Assembly: GCF_015644665.1 (NCBI RefSeq)
Contig: NZ_JADOBQ010000002.1
Coordinates: 806,001-870,000, forward strand
Source of the DNA: Roseobacter sp. MH60115
GTDB taxonomy: Bacteria; Pseudomonadota; Alphaproteobacteria; Rhodobacterales; Rhodobacteraceae
Reading direction: 5' to 3'
Length of the DNA stretch: 64,000 nt
The position numbers and the translations under genes are program-made. The notes under the pieces are model-generated. The model did not search any database and had not been told where the DNA came from. It saw only the letters and a list, made by a program, of their open reading frames with translations. Shown here piece after piece: positions 63,049 to 64,000 of this stretch (positions are counted from its first letter, which is position 1; each line of letters begins with the position of its first letter).

Positions 63049-64000
63049 ATGGCTGAGATTCAACTGCGGAACATCAACAAACGGTGGGGCAGCTTTGTCG
63101 GGGTTGATGACTTCGACCTCACGATTGCCGACCAGGAGTTTCTTGTGCTGCTGGGGCCATCGGGCTGTGGCAAGACAACGACGATGCGCATGATTGCCGG
63201 GCTGGAAGACGCTACGGACGGTGAAATCATCATCGACGGGCGCGTCGTGAATGACCTTGATCCCAAGGATCGAGACGTGGCCATGGTGTTTCAGTCCTAC
63301 GGCCTCTACCCGAACATGAACGTCTACGAAAACATTCGCTTCCCGCTCAAGGTGCGCAAGGTGCCGGAGGGCGAGCATGACGAACGGGTGCGCCGTGCCT
63401 CCGCCATGGTGGAGCTGGACGATTTCCTGCACCGCAAACCGGCCGAGTTGTCGGGCGGCCAGCGCCAGCGCGTGGCGCTTGCCCGCGCCATCGTGCGCGA
63501 ACCCAACGTCTTCCTGATGGACGAGCCGCTCTCGAACCTTGACGCCAAGCTGCGCGTCTCGACCCGGGCGCAGATCAAGAACCTCAGCCACGAACTCAAG
63601 GTCACCACCGTCTACGTGACCCACGACCAGATCGAGGCGATGACGCTGGCCGACCGCGTTGTGGTGATGAAACAGGGCAAGGTGCAGCAGGTCGGCACGC
63701 CCACGGACATCTACGACCAGCCCGCCAACACCTTCGTGGCCAGCTTTATCGGCAGCCCGGCGATGAACCTGATGGATGGCGAGATGCGCGGTGGCACCTT
63801 CTCTGGCAACAACGTCTCGATCTCCGGCCTGACGGGTTCGGACGGACCCGTGACACTGGGGTTCCGGGCCGAGGATGCGACCTTGGCTCAAGGGACCAGC
63901 GGCCAGATCACCGCGCCCATCTACACCATCGAACTCTTGGGCGATGCCACTATGCTGACCGTCCGGGCCGGGGGGCAGTTGGTTTCGGTCAAGGCACACA
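63049..64000 (+). CDS. ABC transporter ATP-binding protein (UgpC/MalK type), partial
   Basis: The first 317 codons are visible; the gene continues past the window. The nucleotide-binding domain has Walker A GPSGCGKTTTM, Q-loop FQSYGLYPNMNVYENI, signature LSGGQRQRVALARAI, Walker B VFLMDEPLSNLDAKL and the H-loop TVYVTHDQIEAM. The start of the C-terminal regulatory (TOBE/OB) domain follows (from about residue 240), which marks the carbohydrate-importer CUT1 subfamily (maltose, glycerol-3-phosphate, other sugars). The usual permease and binding-protein genes are not in view. It is probably controlled through the palindrome at 62953-62970. Confidence 0.93.
   Translation, partial: MAEIQLRNINKRWGSFVGVDDFDLTIADQEFLVLLGPSGCGKTTTMRMIAGLEDATDGEIIIDGRVVNDLDPKDRDVAMVFQSYGLYPNMNVYENIRFPLKVRKVPEGEHDERVRRASAMVELDDFLHRKPAELSGGQRQRVALARAIVREPNVFLMDEPLSNLDAKLRVSTRAQIKNLSHELKVTTVYVTHDQIEAMTLADRVVVMKQGKVQQVGTPTDIYDQPANTFVASFIGSPAMNLMDGEMRGGTFSGNNVSISGLTGSDGPVTLGFRAEDATLAQGTSGQITAPIYTIELLGDATMLTVRAGGQLVSVKAH

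Noticed and set aside
62716-63999. Minus-strand open frame opposite the start of the ABC ATPase
   Set aside because: The plus strand encodes all ABC ATPase motifs in order; the antisense frame has none.

Overview
The window is high-GC DNA from an alphaproteobacterium, very probably a member of the Rhodobacterales (Roseobacter group). Pointers are the gene families (CP76-like regulator, YHYH protein, DmdC-like acyl-CoA dehydrogenase, double SnoaL-like proteins), a CtrA-type box, an EcfG-type promoter, and two families of dispersed intergenic palindromes of a kind I associate with this group. It looks like ordinary chromosome: no rRNA, tRNA, CRISPR array, intact insertion sequence or prophage was seen. 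Most genes are housekeeping or catabolic and sit in tight operons with ATGA-type overlaps.

Layout. 0-7 kb: an overlapping minus-strand operon lgt-midA-pgeF (lipoprotein maturation, complex I assembly methyltransferase, peptidoglycan editing), divergent from ubiK. Next is a regulatory stretch with CtrA- and DnaA-like motifs, then ybjN, proC, a CsaA-like gene and a 2-hydroxyacid dehydrogenase, meeting tdk. Between tdk and a small HTH gene lies a structured, possibly RNA-coding segment with a three-way-junction fold. 7-16 kb: a KAS III-like synthase, a Crp/Fnr regulator divergent from a degenerate receiver-domain protein, carB, an alpha/beta hydrolase, and a YHYH gene interrupted by an amber codon. 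16-22 kb: glyA divergent from nadK plus an FrhB/BciB-type flavoprotein, a SCO-type operon with two secreted Cys-rich proteins, and csbD under an EcfG-type promoter. 22-32 kb: prpE-hyuA-hyuB, two small exported proteins and maeB.

32-37 kb: a VOC/bicupin protein and a pyrimidine-nucleoside salvage operon cdd-deoA-deoB, followed by upp. 38-53 kb: lipid catabolism. It holds an acyl-CoA synthetase, a sulfotransferase, and a long minus-strand operon in the order merR, DmdC-like dehydrogenase, small protein, acyl-CoA dehydrogenase, GST, thiolase, duplicated NTF2-like unknown, FadB/J. After these come a second merR, two PaaI-type thioesterases and a MATE exporter. 53-57 kb: pyrD-DUF952, a periplasmic 5'-nucleotidase, an SRAP (HMCES/YedK) protein and a cupredoxin-like protein. 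57-64 kb: a LysR regulator divergent from glutaryl-CoA dehydrogenase, a fused alpha/beta 2-oxoacid dehydrogenase E1, a frameshifted double SnoaL-like pseudogene, and the start of a sugar-type ABC transporter ATPase preceded by a perfect LacI-type palindrome.

How it fits together: fatty-acyl, branched-chain, glutaryl and propionyl substrates feed acyl-CoA pools. MaeB supplies NADPH and pyruvate. The deo/cdd/upp/tdk genes with the 5'-nucleotidase, carB and pyrD cover pyrimidine salvage and synthesis. The least explained items are the structured segment at 6946-7095, the CtrA/DnaA-like cluster at 3445-3538, the duplicated unknown at 43471-44421, the secreted-protein operon at 20510-22073, and the two repeat families, which reach into coding ends.
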